Source: Strigops habroptila (taxonomy: Eukaryota > Chordata > Aves > Psittaciformes > Psittacidae). From it: 64,000 nt of DNA. Numbering within the stretch: position 1 is the first letter of the stretch; each line of letters opens with the position of its first letter. The position numbers and the translations under genes are program-made. Location of the stretch: the NCBI RefSeq assembly GCF_004027225.2, contig NC_044302.2, positions 39,158,949 to 39,222,948 of the forward strand, written 5' to 3'. The notes under the pieces were generated by a model. That model did no database searches and had not been told where the DNA came from. It saw only the letters and a program-made list of their open reading frames with translations. Below, piece after piece: positions 47,575 through 58,980 of this stretch.

Positions 47575-50500
47575 CTGTGCAAGAAGTACAAAATAAACCA
47601 TTAACTACATAATGAACCTTCATAAAAATATGCTAAAACTACCTTGGAATTGCAGATATTTTCAACAATTTCTTAATGAGCCATGGGGAACACATTCATC
47701 TGAATGTTCACAGCAACATTTCCTCACCTTGCAGCCCAATAAATTGTCACTTGGTAGACTGCAGATACTTTAGATTTATTATTACTGACTACGTGCAAAA
47801 TTTGTGTAGACCAATATTCAGCACAGTCTCAACTCTCTTCTTCACATAAACCAATGAGATATTACACAGTGTAACTCAGTATGACTGAAATGATATCCTT
47901 CATCCAATTAATTCCAAAATGGTACCATATACTATAAATGGAATAAAATATTGAAGGAACTACTGAAGGAATAATGCATGAGATAAACTACTTGTTAAAT
48001 ATCATAATCTGACACCTTTTCCTGTGCATGGGTAACACTAACTGCTCAACATGAAGTCAGACAGGAAAGGACTTTCCTGTGTAAATTCTATTTTAAGTGT
48101 ATCTAATATTCAAAAACAAGTAATAGCAAACTATACCCACAGACTAAAATGAAAGCTCAACAACTAGACTATTTAACAACAAATGTTAAAATATGTGCCA
48201 CAAAACTGAAATGAAACAAAAACCAACCTATTGTGATTAGACTGCAGAGGCAACAAAATCTTGAGATGTTGGGTGGAGAAGAAATTCAGAGCAGCCCTGT
48301 GGAGAAGGACTTGGGGATGTTGGTTGATGAAAAACTTAACATGAGCTGGCAGTGTGCGCTTGCAGCCCAGAAAGCCAAATGTACCCTGGGCTGCACCAAA
48401 GGAAGTGTGACCAGCAGGTCGAAGGAGGTGATCCTGCCCCTCTACTCTGCTCTCGTGAGACCTCACTTGGAGTACTGCGTACAGTTCTGGTGTCCTCAAC
48501 ATAAAAAGGACATGGAGCTGTTGGAGCAATTCCAGAGGAGGGCCACGAGGAGGATAAAGAGGGCTAGAGCACCTCCCATATGAAGACAGGCTGAGAAAGT
48601 TGGGGCTGTTCAGCCTGGAGAAGAGAAGGCTGTGTGGAGACCTCATAGCAGCCTTCCAGTATCTGAAAGAGGCCTATAAGGATGCTGGGGAGGGACTCTT
48701 CATTAGGGACTGTAATGGTAGGACAACGGGTAATGAGTGCACATTTAAACAGGGGAGTTTAGATTAGATATAAGGAAAAAGTTTTTTAGTGTGACGGTGG
48801 TGAGGCACTGGAACAGGTTGCCCAAGTAAGTTGTAAATGCTCCATCCCTGGCCAGGTTGGACAGAGCCTTGGAAGACATGGTTTAGTGCGAGGTGTCCCT
48901 GTCCATGGCAGGGGGGTTGGAACTACATGATCTTAAGGTCCTTTACAACCCTTACTATTCTATGATTCTATGATTGCACTCTTACTTTGTCAGGTTTACC
49001 AGGTAACCAACTTTACCAGGTTAACTAACACATACCTGTTCTTCCATTTTTGTAAGGCTGGTCTTTCGTATTTCTAAAAATAAAAAGAGAATTTAGGATT
49101 TTTCAATAGACTTGTAAGATGACAAACACCTGTGACTAAAGAATTGCCATCACCAAAACACTAATGTAATAACTTTTCAAGCATAATGTGCAAAACCTCT
49201 TATATATTGATTCCTCTTTGTTAATAAAGAGCAAAAATAGAAGTATTTACTGCAGGTCTCTTTAGGAATCCTATGTATATGTCAGTGCTAATGTGAATAT
49301 GAAAAATACATGCCAAGAAAGCACAAGACGACTGCAGAATAGTTTATATGAAAATGTTCTAAACTGTAATTGGCTAAAATCCTCTTTGGTAAGGGCTACT
49401 AAAAATCACAACAATCTATATTACTGGGAAGGAGGGAGGGAATGCAGAACTTAACAATGGGAAAAGGTTTACCTTCTCTTTTGAGATTTCTGATTAGAGG
49501 CAGACAAAGAACTGCAGAACACTGATTCTAGCTTGCTTGCTTTTGCATGTGCCTTTCCTTCTTCCACGATCAAATCTTGCTCTGCCCTAGGCGCTGTGTT
49601 GTTTTCTTTCTTCACTGTGTTCTTCTGAAGTCTATCCTCTGCTTTTGCTGAGGGAAGATCAGAAACTGCTGCTATCTTTTTCTTTCTTTTTACTTTGCCA
49701 ATGAAGAAATCGTCATTGCTGTCACTGTCAGAATCTGATGACTGGTTATAAAACCTCTCTTCAGTACTATCATCAAAGTATTCCTCTTCATTAGGATGTT
49801 CCTGGTCTCTATCATCATTAATTTTTATTGCATTTAATTTGTTCGAGCTTGTATTTTCTTTCCTTGTTTGATAGCCAAATTTCCTTCCTGCTTTATTCTG
49901 GCCGACTGCTTGCGTTTCTACCGCCTGAAATGAAGATTCTTCTGGAACATATGCTCTCTCCATTTTTACAATTTTCTGTTCAGATTCACTCTCACAAGGT
50001 TCTTCAGCCACCCCATCAGTTTCTATCTTCATACTATTTTTCATTTTGTGTTCACACCTTTGCTGTTTTTGAGCTAGTTTAAGAGCCTGCTCATCCAAAT
50101 TGCTATTGAAATGTTGCGCTGATTTAGGCTCTTCTTCTGACATAGTCTTTTTCAAAGGAGTGGCTTTGTCTGGGTCCTTTCTTGCATCCTTAAAAGCTTT
50201 TACAGCAGCTATACAAGGGACAGAAGAAAAATCTTTTGTTGCAGCTACATGAGTTTACATTATTTTAATATAATAAAATGCTTTTGCAAGTTAAATATGT
50301 TGTATTACATATACAGATTTGGAATGTCCTTAGTAACTATTTACTGAACACATGGGACAAGAAATACCTTAGAGTGAAGCTGTGCCAGGGGAGGTTTAGA
50401 CTGGATATTAGGAACAATTTCTTCACCAGGAGGGTGATCAGGCATTGGAACAGGCTGCCCAGGGCAGTGGTGGAGTCACCGTCCCTGTAAGTGTTCACAA

Positions 50501-51508
50501 ACTGTGTAGACGAGGCCCTTAGTGACATGTTTTAGTGGTGGACTTGGCAGTCCTGGGATAAAGATTGGACTTGATGATCTTAAAGGTCTTTTCCAACCTA
50601 GTTGGTTCTATGATTCTAAAGATATTCCAGATACAGGGTCAAGAAAAGTCAGGAAGCAAACAGGAAATTATCTGCAACTGAATACACTGTTAAACTTGGG
50701 TTTAACTGTGAACTCCTCCACCAGCAAATAATCTGCAGCTGATAATCATGTTTATTTAGGGTGCTTCTTTGCATGTAAAAACTGCAAATAGTAAATAAAT
50801 TGCCCAGATATAATTAAATTTAAATGGGTATTTGACATGTTGTGTTAACAAAGTAACTTTGTGACATTATTACTTGTACCTGACCCTTTTAAACATAGAT
50901 TTTAGTTGGAAAAAATGAGTTTAAAGAGAATAGGAGATAACCTAAAGAACCAGAAAGATTCCCTAAGGATTCTGGGGACAGTTTCCAGGGAAGTTTAAGG
51001 AAGTCACTGCAAAACCTTTTAGCTGCTTTTGGGAACTCAGCTGTAATGCTCCTTTTGCCTTTTTATAGGCATGTTATTGTGCTCACTGCCAGTTTAGTCT
51101 TATTTAATTTAGAGATACTCCATTATATCCATTCAATTTTTAGAATTTTTTTAGTTCCCATTATAAGCCCTGTTTATAAGGTCTAATACCCTTAAACGTC
51201 ATACAGCATACCATCATGAATAAATCCATTTTAATCAATATAAATGACTACAAGCTTGTGACATCTGGTTCACTGCAGCTAGTTATGATATGCTGCATAT
51301 GGTAATTACTGGAGAGGTTATTCACTTTTCTTTTTATACCGGTTGTTCATGTCAGGAATATACAGGAACAAGGTAATGCACCAGTAAGCTACTGAAGTCA
51401 TAAGCAAGTAATATAGTATTTCATACCTTTAAGTTCAACAAATCTGGGTTTCAAGGTGGGGTGTGTTGCAAGTCTTGCAATGGCTCGCTCTGTTGCAGTA
51501 CAGTTTGG
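47387..51508 (-). CDS. SRFBP1: SRF-binding protein 1 (p49/STRAP), last four coding exons
   Basis: The joined exons 51508-51427, 50208-49473, 49073-49036 and 47574-47387 are in consistent phase and give 347 residues plus stop. SRFBP1 has a BUD22-type domain, is nuclear, and is known as a partner of serum response factor. Landmarks are '[13 protein letters not shown]' and 'KAFKDARKD' in the first two exons, the acidic '[19 protein letters not shown]' with '[13 protein letters not shown]', and the C-terminus '[13 protein letters not shown]...AFQGKK...FDD'. About 85-90 N-terminal residues are missing and no exon for them was found up to 64000, so they probably lie to the right. Orientation relative to LOX is tail to tail, as in other vertebrates. 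Confidence 0.93.
47575..49035 (-). other. SRFBP1 last intron
   Basis: 1461 bases with GT (gtatgtgt) and AG ends on the - strand. Half of it is a CR1 copy inserted in the opposite direction to the gene. The remainder is AT-rich with no other feature. Confidence 0.8.
48225..48975 (+). mobile_element. CR1 LINE fragment in SRFBP1 intron
   Basis: It is closely related to 61160-61890 of the 60.6-kb CR1, with only scattered differences. It starts near the 'SSPVEKDLG' region of the polymerase, is open at 48233-48583, then frameshifts at about 48560, and ends with a tail of ...ctattctatgattctatgattg. It is antisense to SRFBP1. The 5' truncation and intact tail fit insertion by target-primed reverse transcription. 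Confidence 0.92.
49036..49073 (-). CDS. SRFBP1: SRFBP1 38-base microexon
   Basis: On the - strand a pyrimidine/T-rich acceptor (ctttttatttttag) precedes 38 bases followed by GTATGT. It completes an arginine codon from the exon above and leaves one base to start the alanine codon completed by the terminal exon. Without it the two neighbouring exons do not share a phase. It encodes about 12 residues ([12 protein letters not shown]). Confidence 0.85.
49074..49472 (-). other. SRFBP1 intron, 399 bases
   Basis: Between the large exon and the microexon; AT-rich, no repeat recognised. Donor gtaaacc on the - strand. Confidence 0.75.
49473..50208 (-). CDS. SRFBP1: SRFBP1 large exon
   Basis: 736 bases. 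It starts with [20 protein letters not shown], runs through a long acidic and lysine-rich low-complexity middle that is poorly conserved, and ends in the conserved acidic '[13 protein letters not shown]' and basic 'GKVKRKKK' blocks plus '[11 protein letters not shown]'. The acceptor is tcttctgtcccttgtatag on the - strand; the donor is GTAAAC. The apparent start near 50155 is a TTG codon inside the exon, not a start. Confidence 0.93.
50209..51426 (-). other. SRFBP1 intron
   Basis: 1218 bases, containing a short CR1 3' end on the opposite strand (50365-50620). The rest is AT-rich with no recognisable element. Confidence 0.75.
50365..50620 (+). mobile_element. CR1 LINE 3' end
   Basis: Starts with 'gggaggtttagactggatattagg' (polymerase C-terminus, '[27 protein letters not shown]') and ends in ...tggttctatgattctaaag. 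It is about 250 bases long, antisense to SRFBP1, and only the last part of the element remains. Confidence 0.9.
51427..51508 (-). CDS. SRFBP1: SRFBP1 internal exon (N-terminal half)
   Basis: 82 bases, 27 codons plus one base, from [17 protein letters not shown] to FVELK. The next exon supplies CT to complete alanine, giving the KAAVKAF junction expected of the family. The acceptor AG follows cgtaaag on the - strand and has a weak pyrimidine tract; the donor is GTATGA. Exons before it were not identified. Confidence 0.88.
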
Positions 51509-52719
51509 CTTTACGAAATGAATTCAAAGGCACAAAGTCAATAGAACGGTGGATACTTATACAGGTCTGTATCAGTTATGCTACAATACATACTAATGTG
51601 ATTCTGGACTATTAACAAGACGAAAGGCTTATGACACTGTAATATTTGAATATTTCTTTTTTTCATTTTAAGTGAGGAAAAATGGGACTGCTCAAATATT
51701 GGCAGAAAGGTAACACACATGTAAACTTGTTATTTCTCAGGTACTGAATAGAAGTAACATGATTTTTATTTTAAAAGCATAACAGACATCTTTCAGAGCT
51801 AACACACTGATTTTACATTCACCGTTTTTTACACATGCAAAGCCAATTCATGAACCCACTGAATAAAGAACATAAAGAAGACATTCTGCACGAAAGAATA
51901 CAAGCAGCTTGCAAGAAGTGCAGTATGAATACAATGAAAGTAGACAAAATGACATAGCAGGTACTGAAGAAATATACACTAAATGTGTTTTAGAGGCAAT
52001 GTCTAACCTGATCTTTAAGACAAACAATCCTCAATTTGATGTGGTAGAATACCAAAACTTTTTAGACTAAGTCAAAGAACAAGTATGATCTTCATGCTTT
52101 AATCTGAAGAAAAAGGAGAAAAGTAGGAATTGCTTCCATGTCTGACTTTTCCTCTTATATATTAGAAGTCACATTATGGTATGGCACATTACGAAAGCTA
52201 CCTCCTTTTCACGTTAGTGTCATCACTCTGCTTAAAGAACAAAATGAGAGGTATCTAAGACTTTTCCAAAGACAGCTATGTTGTCTTTTCTTGAAGGGAG
52301 GAAGAGGAGGTGTAACAGGTTTGTAAAACACAAACTTAGCAGGAAGATTTCTTTAAGCCTCCAGTGGTATTCTCTGGGAGAGAGGAAAAAGACACACCTT
52401 CCTCTCTTCCTTCTACCGGTACCATAATGGATATATTTCTAAATTGTTGCTACTTGTGATTTGAGATATATGCTACAGTAAGTACCACAACAGAGGCCAC
52501 ATGAACCAACAGAGGATGAGCCTCGTGAAGAACTGGGTAAGCCCCCCACGACCCAACCTGAGCTGATTTTGGTGCCCAACAACTCAGCACAGCACGGTGC
52601 CTCTCCTGCTCTCAGCAAACTCTGCACATAATGGAGCCCAAGTCACAGGTATGTAAACGGCAGGGAATAAAGGATGGAGATTTTACAGGCTCTGCCCAGG
52701 GATGGAGATAACTTTCTCC
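51509..52719 (-). other. SRFBP1 upstream intron, first part
   Basis: AT-rich and without a recognised exon. From about 52430 a segment around 52500-52620 (accaacagaggatgagcct...ggtgcccaacaactcagca) looks LTR- or leader-like, but I cannot assign it. Confidence 0.45.
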
Positions 52720-53415
52720 GTAATGGTCAAGATGATGCTGTGCTTTGGATTTGTGACTAAAGCATTTTAGAGTTGATAATGTAGAGAAATGAAGGATATT
52801 GATCAACTTAGCATGACTGACTTTGCATAAGTAGCTATATGTGCTCAAGCCTTAGGCTGCAGGCTGTAAACTTTCACCTAGGTATGTTGAACTTTAACCT
52901 AGTTAAGTAAAAGGAGGTGCCAGAGCTGGTTCATGATGGAATATAAGGAAGTGAGGAAGGCCACTACACTTGTCAGCTGAAGGTACAATCTTCAAGAGGG
53001 GACCCACAGAGGAGCAGGAAGACCCCAGACCTTAATATTAGCTCTGGCTGGAACTGTCACAAGAGGGTGGGTAATTTAGATTATAAGGGTATAATTGCCC
53101 TTACATGGTTTTCTTTGTTTGGGGTGACTCTATGGAGGCACCCAGCTCGAGCTGTTTCTTAGCGCTGTAGCGAAAAACTGATTAATCAGAGTCTACTTGA
53201 GACTCTGCTCAGGGACTCCTAGTGTTGAGCTGAAGAGGGAAAAACATGCATTGAGTGTGTGTATGTGTGTGTCTCTGGAGTCAACACGGAGCACCCACTG
53301 GTTCACTAGAGCCACCCACCACAAAGGGACTACGAGTCCTAATGGTTAAAGTCTCAGGTGGTATGAATGTGACTCCCTGATTGAGTGTGTGACGAGTCCT
53401 TTTTCCCTAACATGT
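52720..53415 (+). repeat. Possible LTR-like repeat
   Basis: The stretch has a TATA-like 'aatataaggaagtgagg' near 52940, a dense region of short G-rich phrases and a TCTGTG-rich tail ending near 'tttttccctaacatg'. It reads like a repeat rather than unique DNA, and it directly precedes the LTR at 53425. There is no inverted TG/CA end that I can fix, so the call is weak. Confidence 0.35.
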
Positions 53416-53424
53416 AACTTACCA

Positions 53425-53906
53425 ATATTTTAGTTACTGCTGAGTATTGCTTGCACAACACCAAGGCCTTCTTTGTTTCTCACTCTGCCCTCCCAACATG
53501 CAGCCAGGGGAAAGGAAACACACCTGGGACAGCTGATCTGAACTGACCAAAAGGATATTCCATTTCGTATCAAGTCATGCTCAGCAATAAAAGTTCAAGG
53601 AAAGGAAAAGGAAATGGGGCATGTTTGTGGTTACGGCATTTGTCTTCCCAAGTAACTGTTACGGGAAACGAAGCCCTGCTTTCTGGGATGCGGCTAAACA
53701 TCTAGCCGCTGATGGGATGTAGTGAATTAATTCCTTATTCTCCTTTGCTTGCACATGCAGTTTTGCTTCACTTATTGAACTGTGTTTATCTCAAGCTACA
53801 AGTTTTCTGACTTTTGCTCTTCCGATGCTATCCCCATCCTGTAGGGGTGGGGTGAGTGAGCAGCTGCTGCTGGGTGCTTAGTTGCTGGTCAGGGTCAAAC
53901 CATGAC
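53425..53906 (+). mobile_element. Solo LTR of a second ERV family, truncated start
   Basis: Layout is like the LTRs at 35888: 'ctgaccaaaaggatattccat', then 'gtcatgctcagcaataaaag' (AATAAA), a CT-rich middle, 'gtgagtgagcagctgctg' and the end 'tcaaaccatgaca' (53906). The sequence is clearly different from 35888. It is on the + strand, within the presumed upstream intron of SRFBP1. The 5' end is not clear. Confidence 0.75.
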
Positions 53907-56069
53907 ACAAACACTATCTAATACATCAGCAATGCATGTTTAAAGTGTCTGATTTGCTTGATGTAGGAATACTCAGTGGGGAATCTTACTTGTCTGCACG
54001 TGCATTTTCTTCCAGCCAAATTATGCCATTTAGTATAAACTTATGTATTCACTGCATAAGGACAGATGGACACTTTGTGCCCGCTGCTAGTACAGGACAG
54101 TCACTTTCAGTGCTTTGGTCTGAAGGAAATGGAGCAGAAGATGACACTACAGCTACAACAGAGCCAGTACTTCTAAAAGCAAAAACATTTAATTGGTTTG
54201 CAAAATGTAAATCTTGTTCGTCAACCAATGCAAAGCAAATATTATTTTTATTTCTTCTGCTGTAGTTCTAGAGCCCACAAAATATACACAGGGTGTGTCC
54301 AAGCATATTTCATATTTGAAGTGCAGAGCATCTGACAAATCTAGTACTCTCCTTTCTCCTCAATTCTCTGCTATTACAATGCTATTTCTCCAGGTCAAGA
54401 AAAACTGGAAAAATATTTCCAGTGTAGACTGTCTACAGAACCATGAACACTGGCCAGAGGAGATGGGTCAAAAGATGGGTCCATTTCCAAGGGCTACAGA
54501 GTGGCTTACTTTTGGGCTAGCCTAGCTCTGAGAACTTGAAATCTGAATTTTGATCCCCATGTGACAGTGCTGCACGCTGCCACCAGATTCCTGGGACAGC
54601 AAGCTCACATTTCTAAGATTAAATGGTATTTTCTTTGGAGATTGTTCTGTAGCTGGAAAATCTATTTCTGAACTTAATTAATATACTTTTTCCCTCAGCT
54701 ACTTCCTGTGGGTTTTGAAAGAATATATCATGAAGTTCAGAAAGCAGCAGCAGCTTCTGTGCAACATCTGGTGTCCTTTAATTTGAATATTTATAGAAAG
54801 GGTTTAAGCATATACATGCCAATCCATATGGAATAACCACATTTTTTCCTTATAGCAAAATACTTCACAAGAACTATTTCACACTGATAGACAGTAGCCA
54901 ACAAACATACAATATGACACTCACATTCTTTAAGATTTCCTATTTTTCTGCTTTTTGGCACATCCAATGCTCAATTTATTTTTCCTTAAGTATTTTCCAG
55001 TATATAAGAACCTTGGCAGAAAATAACCGTTAATAGAAAAACGTCAACTATAGTTACAGCAAGAACACCCTTTCCACCTCCTCCTTCCCCCATTATGTTT
55101 AATTATGAAGACACTGGAATCATACACATTTATTCTTACATGTTCCTGTTACTTCTTGTATTATTTTGCACTATATATATGTTTTTTCTTTTTTCACCCA
55201 TGAATGTCCTAGGTACTTTCCTTAGGAACTCATTCAGTGTGCAACTGACACACTGCGAAGTGAACAAAGCAACTGAGTAGTATACAGTCACACTTTTCAG
55301 TGAAAACTTGCAGGTTACATACAGAACCACTACTCAAACTTTATCTTGGTAAGTGATGTATTACTTCTGTACATCGCAGTAAAGATGTCTATCTATCATC
55401 ACTGATATGTTTCATTAAACTCCATGTGGACATTTAACTGAACTAACTTCACTATCTGTATTTTCAAATCTCTTAAAATGAAAACAAACCAAAACTGCAT
55501 AAACAGGCATTCTTCATCCTGAATAGCAGATGTGCTCAGAGAGGAACAAACCTCAAAACACAACTTGTCAGTCATAGCATAATAAAGCAGCAGCTGATTA
55601 ACTTATTCGTGTGCTAACACACATACAAATGCTGTACAATGTGGCAATGATTGGGAAGAGAATGGACATTACAAGCTTTCTAAGATAAAGACAGACTCAC
55701 AAAGCAAGTTTTGAGATACAGAATGGCTCTGAGAGCTGGCAGCACTGGATAACCAAAAAAAAAAAAAAAAGGCAGCATGATGGAAACCTCAGGCAGAAGT
55801 TGTGTGGATAGTACCTGTTTCATACAACCACAGGTGATTAAAGTGAGAAAAAGAAACTCAGTGTCTCGGAGCCTTGGGGCAGGAGTTGAAAGGGATACCT
55901 TGTTAGCATGCTTGAGACAAGAGAGCTTTAGGAAAAATTAAAGGTCAGAAATCTGGGATTAACTTGGGAACATGAAACGGAGACTTCAAATCATTGGTTC
56001 ATTCTGATTACCCTTCATGTCCAAATCTACTTTTGTTCATACCTTCTCTTCTATAATTGTAATAAATAA
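53907..56069 (-). other. Intronic or intergenic DNA, no gene recognised
   Basis: AT-rich. I searched the - strand for the missing SRFBP1 N-terminal exons and found none. An A-run lies at 55756-55772. Confidence 0.5.
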
Positions 56070-56215
56070 AAGGAAAAAAAGGCCAGTCTGGATGGGGCTT
56101 TGAGCAACCTAGTCTAGTGGAAGGTGCCCCTGCCTGTGGCAGTGGGCTTGGAACCAGATAATCTTTAAGATCTCTTCCAACACAAACCATTCTGTGATTC
56201 TATGATTCTAAAGAG
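56070..56215 (+). mobile_element. CR1 LINE 3' end, short
   Basis: Last 145 bases of a CR1: 'tggatggggctttgagcaacctagtctagtgg' through 'cattctgtgattctatgattctaa'. No coding region remains. Confidence 0.88.
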
Positions 56216-56268
56216 CTCATACTTCTATCCTTCAACTGACTTTTGTATGAAAACAACAACAACAAAAA

Positions 56269-56298
56269 CAATCTTGTTGCTCACCAGCAACAAGATTG
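56269..56298. repeat. Hairpin
   Basis: CAATCTTGTTGCT (56269-56281) pairs perfectly with AGCAACAAGATTG (56286-56298) around a 4-base loop, next to an AAC-rich run. No gene or repeat is identified. Confidence 0.8.
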
Positions 56299-57821
56299 CT
56301 ACTAGAAAAGTATGTCACTAGGAAGACTACTACTAGAATTTCAGCTAGGTGAAAGGACGGTGCTACTTGTAATGCTTGGTGGCCCTGCATCTGTCACTTT
56401 CGATCATCGCTCAGTTATTTTAATTAATGACATGCAAATAGAGACATTCAGGTGCCCCACTAACAAGTACTCACTACATGGCAAAAGCCACAACACAAAA
56501 AGTAAACTTGAATCAAGTCATACTCAAGTTCCTAAACTAACTGTAAGTGCAGTTTAATGCTGAGTGTAACAGCCCGATCCTAAGCAAAAAAATAACAGTG
56601 ATAATGCTAACCAGGGTAAGCATAAAACCCCATAAAATAACCCCCAATTCTGGGCCAAAACAAGATGTCATCGCAATACCCTTTGTAGAAGCTTAGAAGA
56701 GGTGTCTCTCTACTTAAAAAAAACAACCAACAAAAAAAACCCCAAACGAAAAGCCCGACAGAAAACCTGTTAATCCACACGTTCCTCCTAGAGATCTAAC
56801 TAGTTACAGCTGTCCTTCGTAATAGCAGATGTGGTTAATGTGGAGTCACAGGGTGGCTGAAGGTGCCAAATCATGGCTGCCACCCAAGTCCATCCCATGA
56901 CCTCATACTGCTTTGGAATACAACCCTGGAGAAAAGTTACTTTCTGACTGTGAAATGCTGCTAGCTCTCCCCCTTCCTTTACATCTCTGAGACATACAGC
57001 ATATGATTTGTGGCTATCAGACATGATGAATATTTTGTTATGAGAGGCAACTGGTTAATGCTATCACTCGTGGCAGCTCTGTTGTCTCTCTGCACCCAAA
57101 AGCAAGAGATTGTTTGCTGTGTCTTGCTTTGACAATAGAAGGATGGATCAACTAGGGGATGCAGTAAACTGGCCTCTGTTAGATATATCAAGAGTTTAAG
57201 TGTGAGTGGTTCTCCCAAAAACAGAAATAACAGAGAACAATCCCATAGTATACAAAGGAGAGAAACATCAGCACTAAATGCTTCAGACTCTGCAATGGAA
57301 ATGGACAGCCCAAACCTGCAAGATTTATAATCAACTTTTACTCAGTTTTTACTCAACTTTCCCAATTTTCCACATAACATCAAAATGATGGTACAGTTGT
57401 TATGAAAAAGTAGTTTACATGCCTAATTAGCAAGAAAGGTGAGAAGTTCTTACAGCAATTAATTCTGCATGGATCTTGGGAAATCATGCAAGTTTCAACA
57501 CTTTTTTATTGGACTATATAGAGTTTTTAAAATAGACTGATAAAAAATTTCCAATTGAAGGTAAAATGTATGTCATAACAGATCCAAAGCCTTTGGAAAA
57601 AACCTCAGCAGGATAATGTCTTGTAAGAGAACAAGAGCAGAGAAACTGGAAAATTTCTTACAAACATCAAGATACATTAGTAATCCTGAAGTCCTCCTTG
57701 GCTTCTTGTTTATTATTTTTTTCAACCCTTGCCACAGCTTATACTAATATATGCAGTTTTCTGTTATGGTGGTAACTCAACCATGAAAATATTTTGATAT
57801 TTATCTTTTTTATCTTGCAAC
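56299..57821. other. No gene recognised
   Basis: AT-rich DNA with several A-runs near 56716-56750. Short ORFs lack motifs. Confidence 0.45.
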
Positions 57822-58980
57822 CTGTGGTGGGTTGACCCTGGCTGGAGGACAAGTGCCCACCAAGCTGCTCTATCACTCGCATCGTCAGCTATGCAGAGGA
57901 GAGGAAATATAACAAAAGGCTTGTGGGACAAGATAAGGACAGGGAGAGATCATTCACTGATTTCCATCACAGGAAAAACACACTCGACTTGGGGAAAACT
58001 TAATTTAATTTATTGCCAATCAAATCAGAGGCAGGTAGAGAAATAGAATCTAAATATTAAAACACCTTGGCTTCACCTCTCCCTTCATCCCTGGCTCAAC
58101 TTCATTCCCAAACTTTCTACCTCCTCCTTGCCAGCAGCACATGGGAAAGGGGAATGGGGGTTGCGGTCAGCTCATCACACATTATATGCCAGTCCTTCCT
58201 CCACAGGAGAGGACTCCTCACACTCTTCCCCTGCTCCAGTGTGGGGTCTCTCCCATGGCAAACAGTCCCCCATAAACTTCTCCAACGTGAGCCCTTCTCA
58301 TAAGCCGCAGTCCTTCATCAACTGCTCCAGTGTGGGTCCCTTCCACGGGGTGCGGCTCTTCAGGAACAGGCTGCTCCAGCGTGGGTCCTTGCGGTGTCTC
58401 AAGACCTGCAGCAAACCTGCTCCAGTGCGGTCTCCTCTTTCCAAGGGGCCACAGCTCCTGTCAGGAGCCTGCTCCAGCGCAGGCTGCTCACGGGGTCACA
58501 GCCTCCTTTGGGCATCTCCCTGCTCCTGCATGGGGTGCTTCCTGGGCTGCAGGTGGAATCTGCTCCACCATGGATCTCCCTGGGCTACAGGGACACAGCT
58601 GTCTCTGCATGGTCTGCACCATGGGCTGCAGGGGAACCTCTGCTCTGGCGTTTGGAGCACCATCTCCACCTTCTTCACCTAGTGAAGAAAGGCCTTGGTG
58701 TCTGTGGAGCTGTTGCTCTCACATATTCCCACTCTCTTCTCTGGCTGCAACTGTTCCTACTCAGTAACTTTTTGCCTTATTAAATACATTATCCCAGAGG
58801 CGCTACCACCATCGTGATGGGCTCTGCCTTGGCCAGCAGTGGGTCCCCGACTTGGAGCTGGCTGGCTCTGGCTCTATTGGACATGGGAGAAGCTTCTTGC
58901 AGCTTCTCACAGAAACCACCCCTGTAGTCCCTCTGCTACCAAAACCTTCCCATGCAAACCTCATACACAGCATTATGGAA
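57822..58980 (-). mobile_element. LTR-type repeat, related to that at 1-748
   Basis: It starts tgtggtgggttgaccctggctgg. An AATTTATTGCCAATC block near 58008-58022 reads as AATAAA on the - strand, so the element is in - orientation. A long section of 'ctgctcc' and 'ggtctcc' phrases follows, then 'cttgcagcttctcacagaaaccacccctg' and 'ccaaaaccttcccatgcaaacct'. Overlapping ORFs on both strands in the middle reflect this low-complexity content. The right end near 58970-58985 is not certain. Confidence 0.7.

Noticed and set aside
49828-50082. + strand ORF over SRFBP1
   Set aside because: It is the shadow of the SRFBP1 large exon, which has family motifs on the - strand.
58067-58783. Cluster of 78-184 codon ORFs at 58.1-58.8 kb
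   Set aside because: They lie in a pyrimidine-rich LTR-type repeat and overlap in several frames; no domain is seen.
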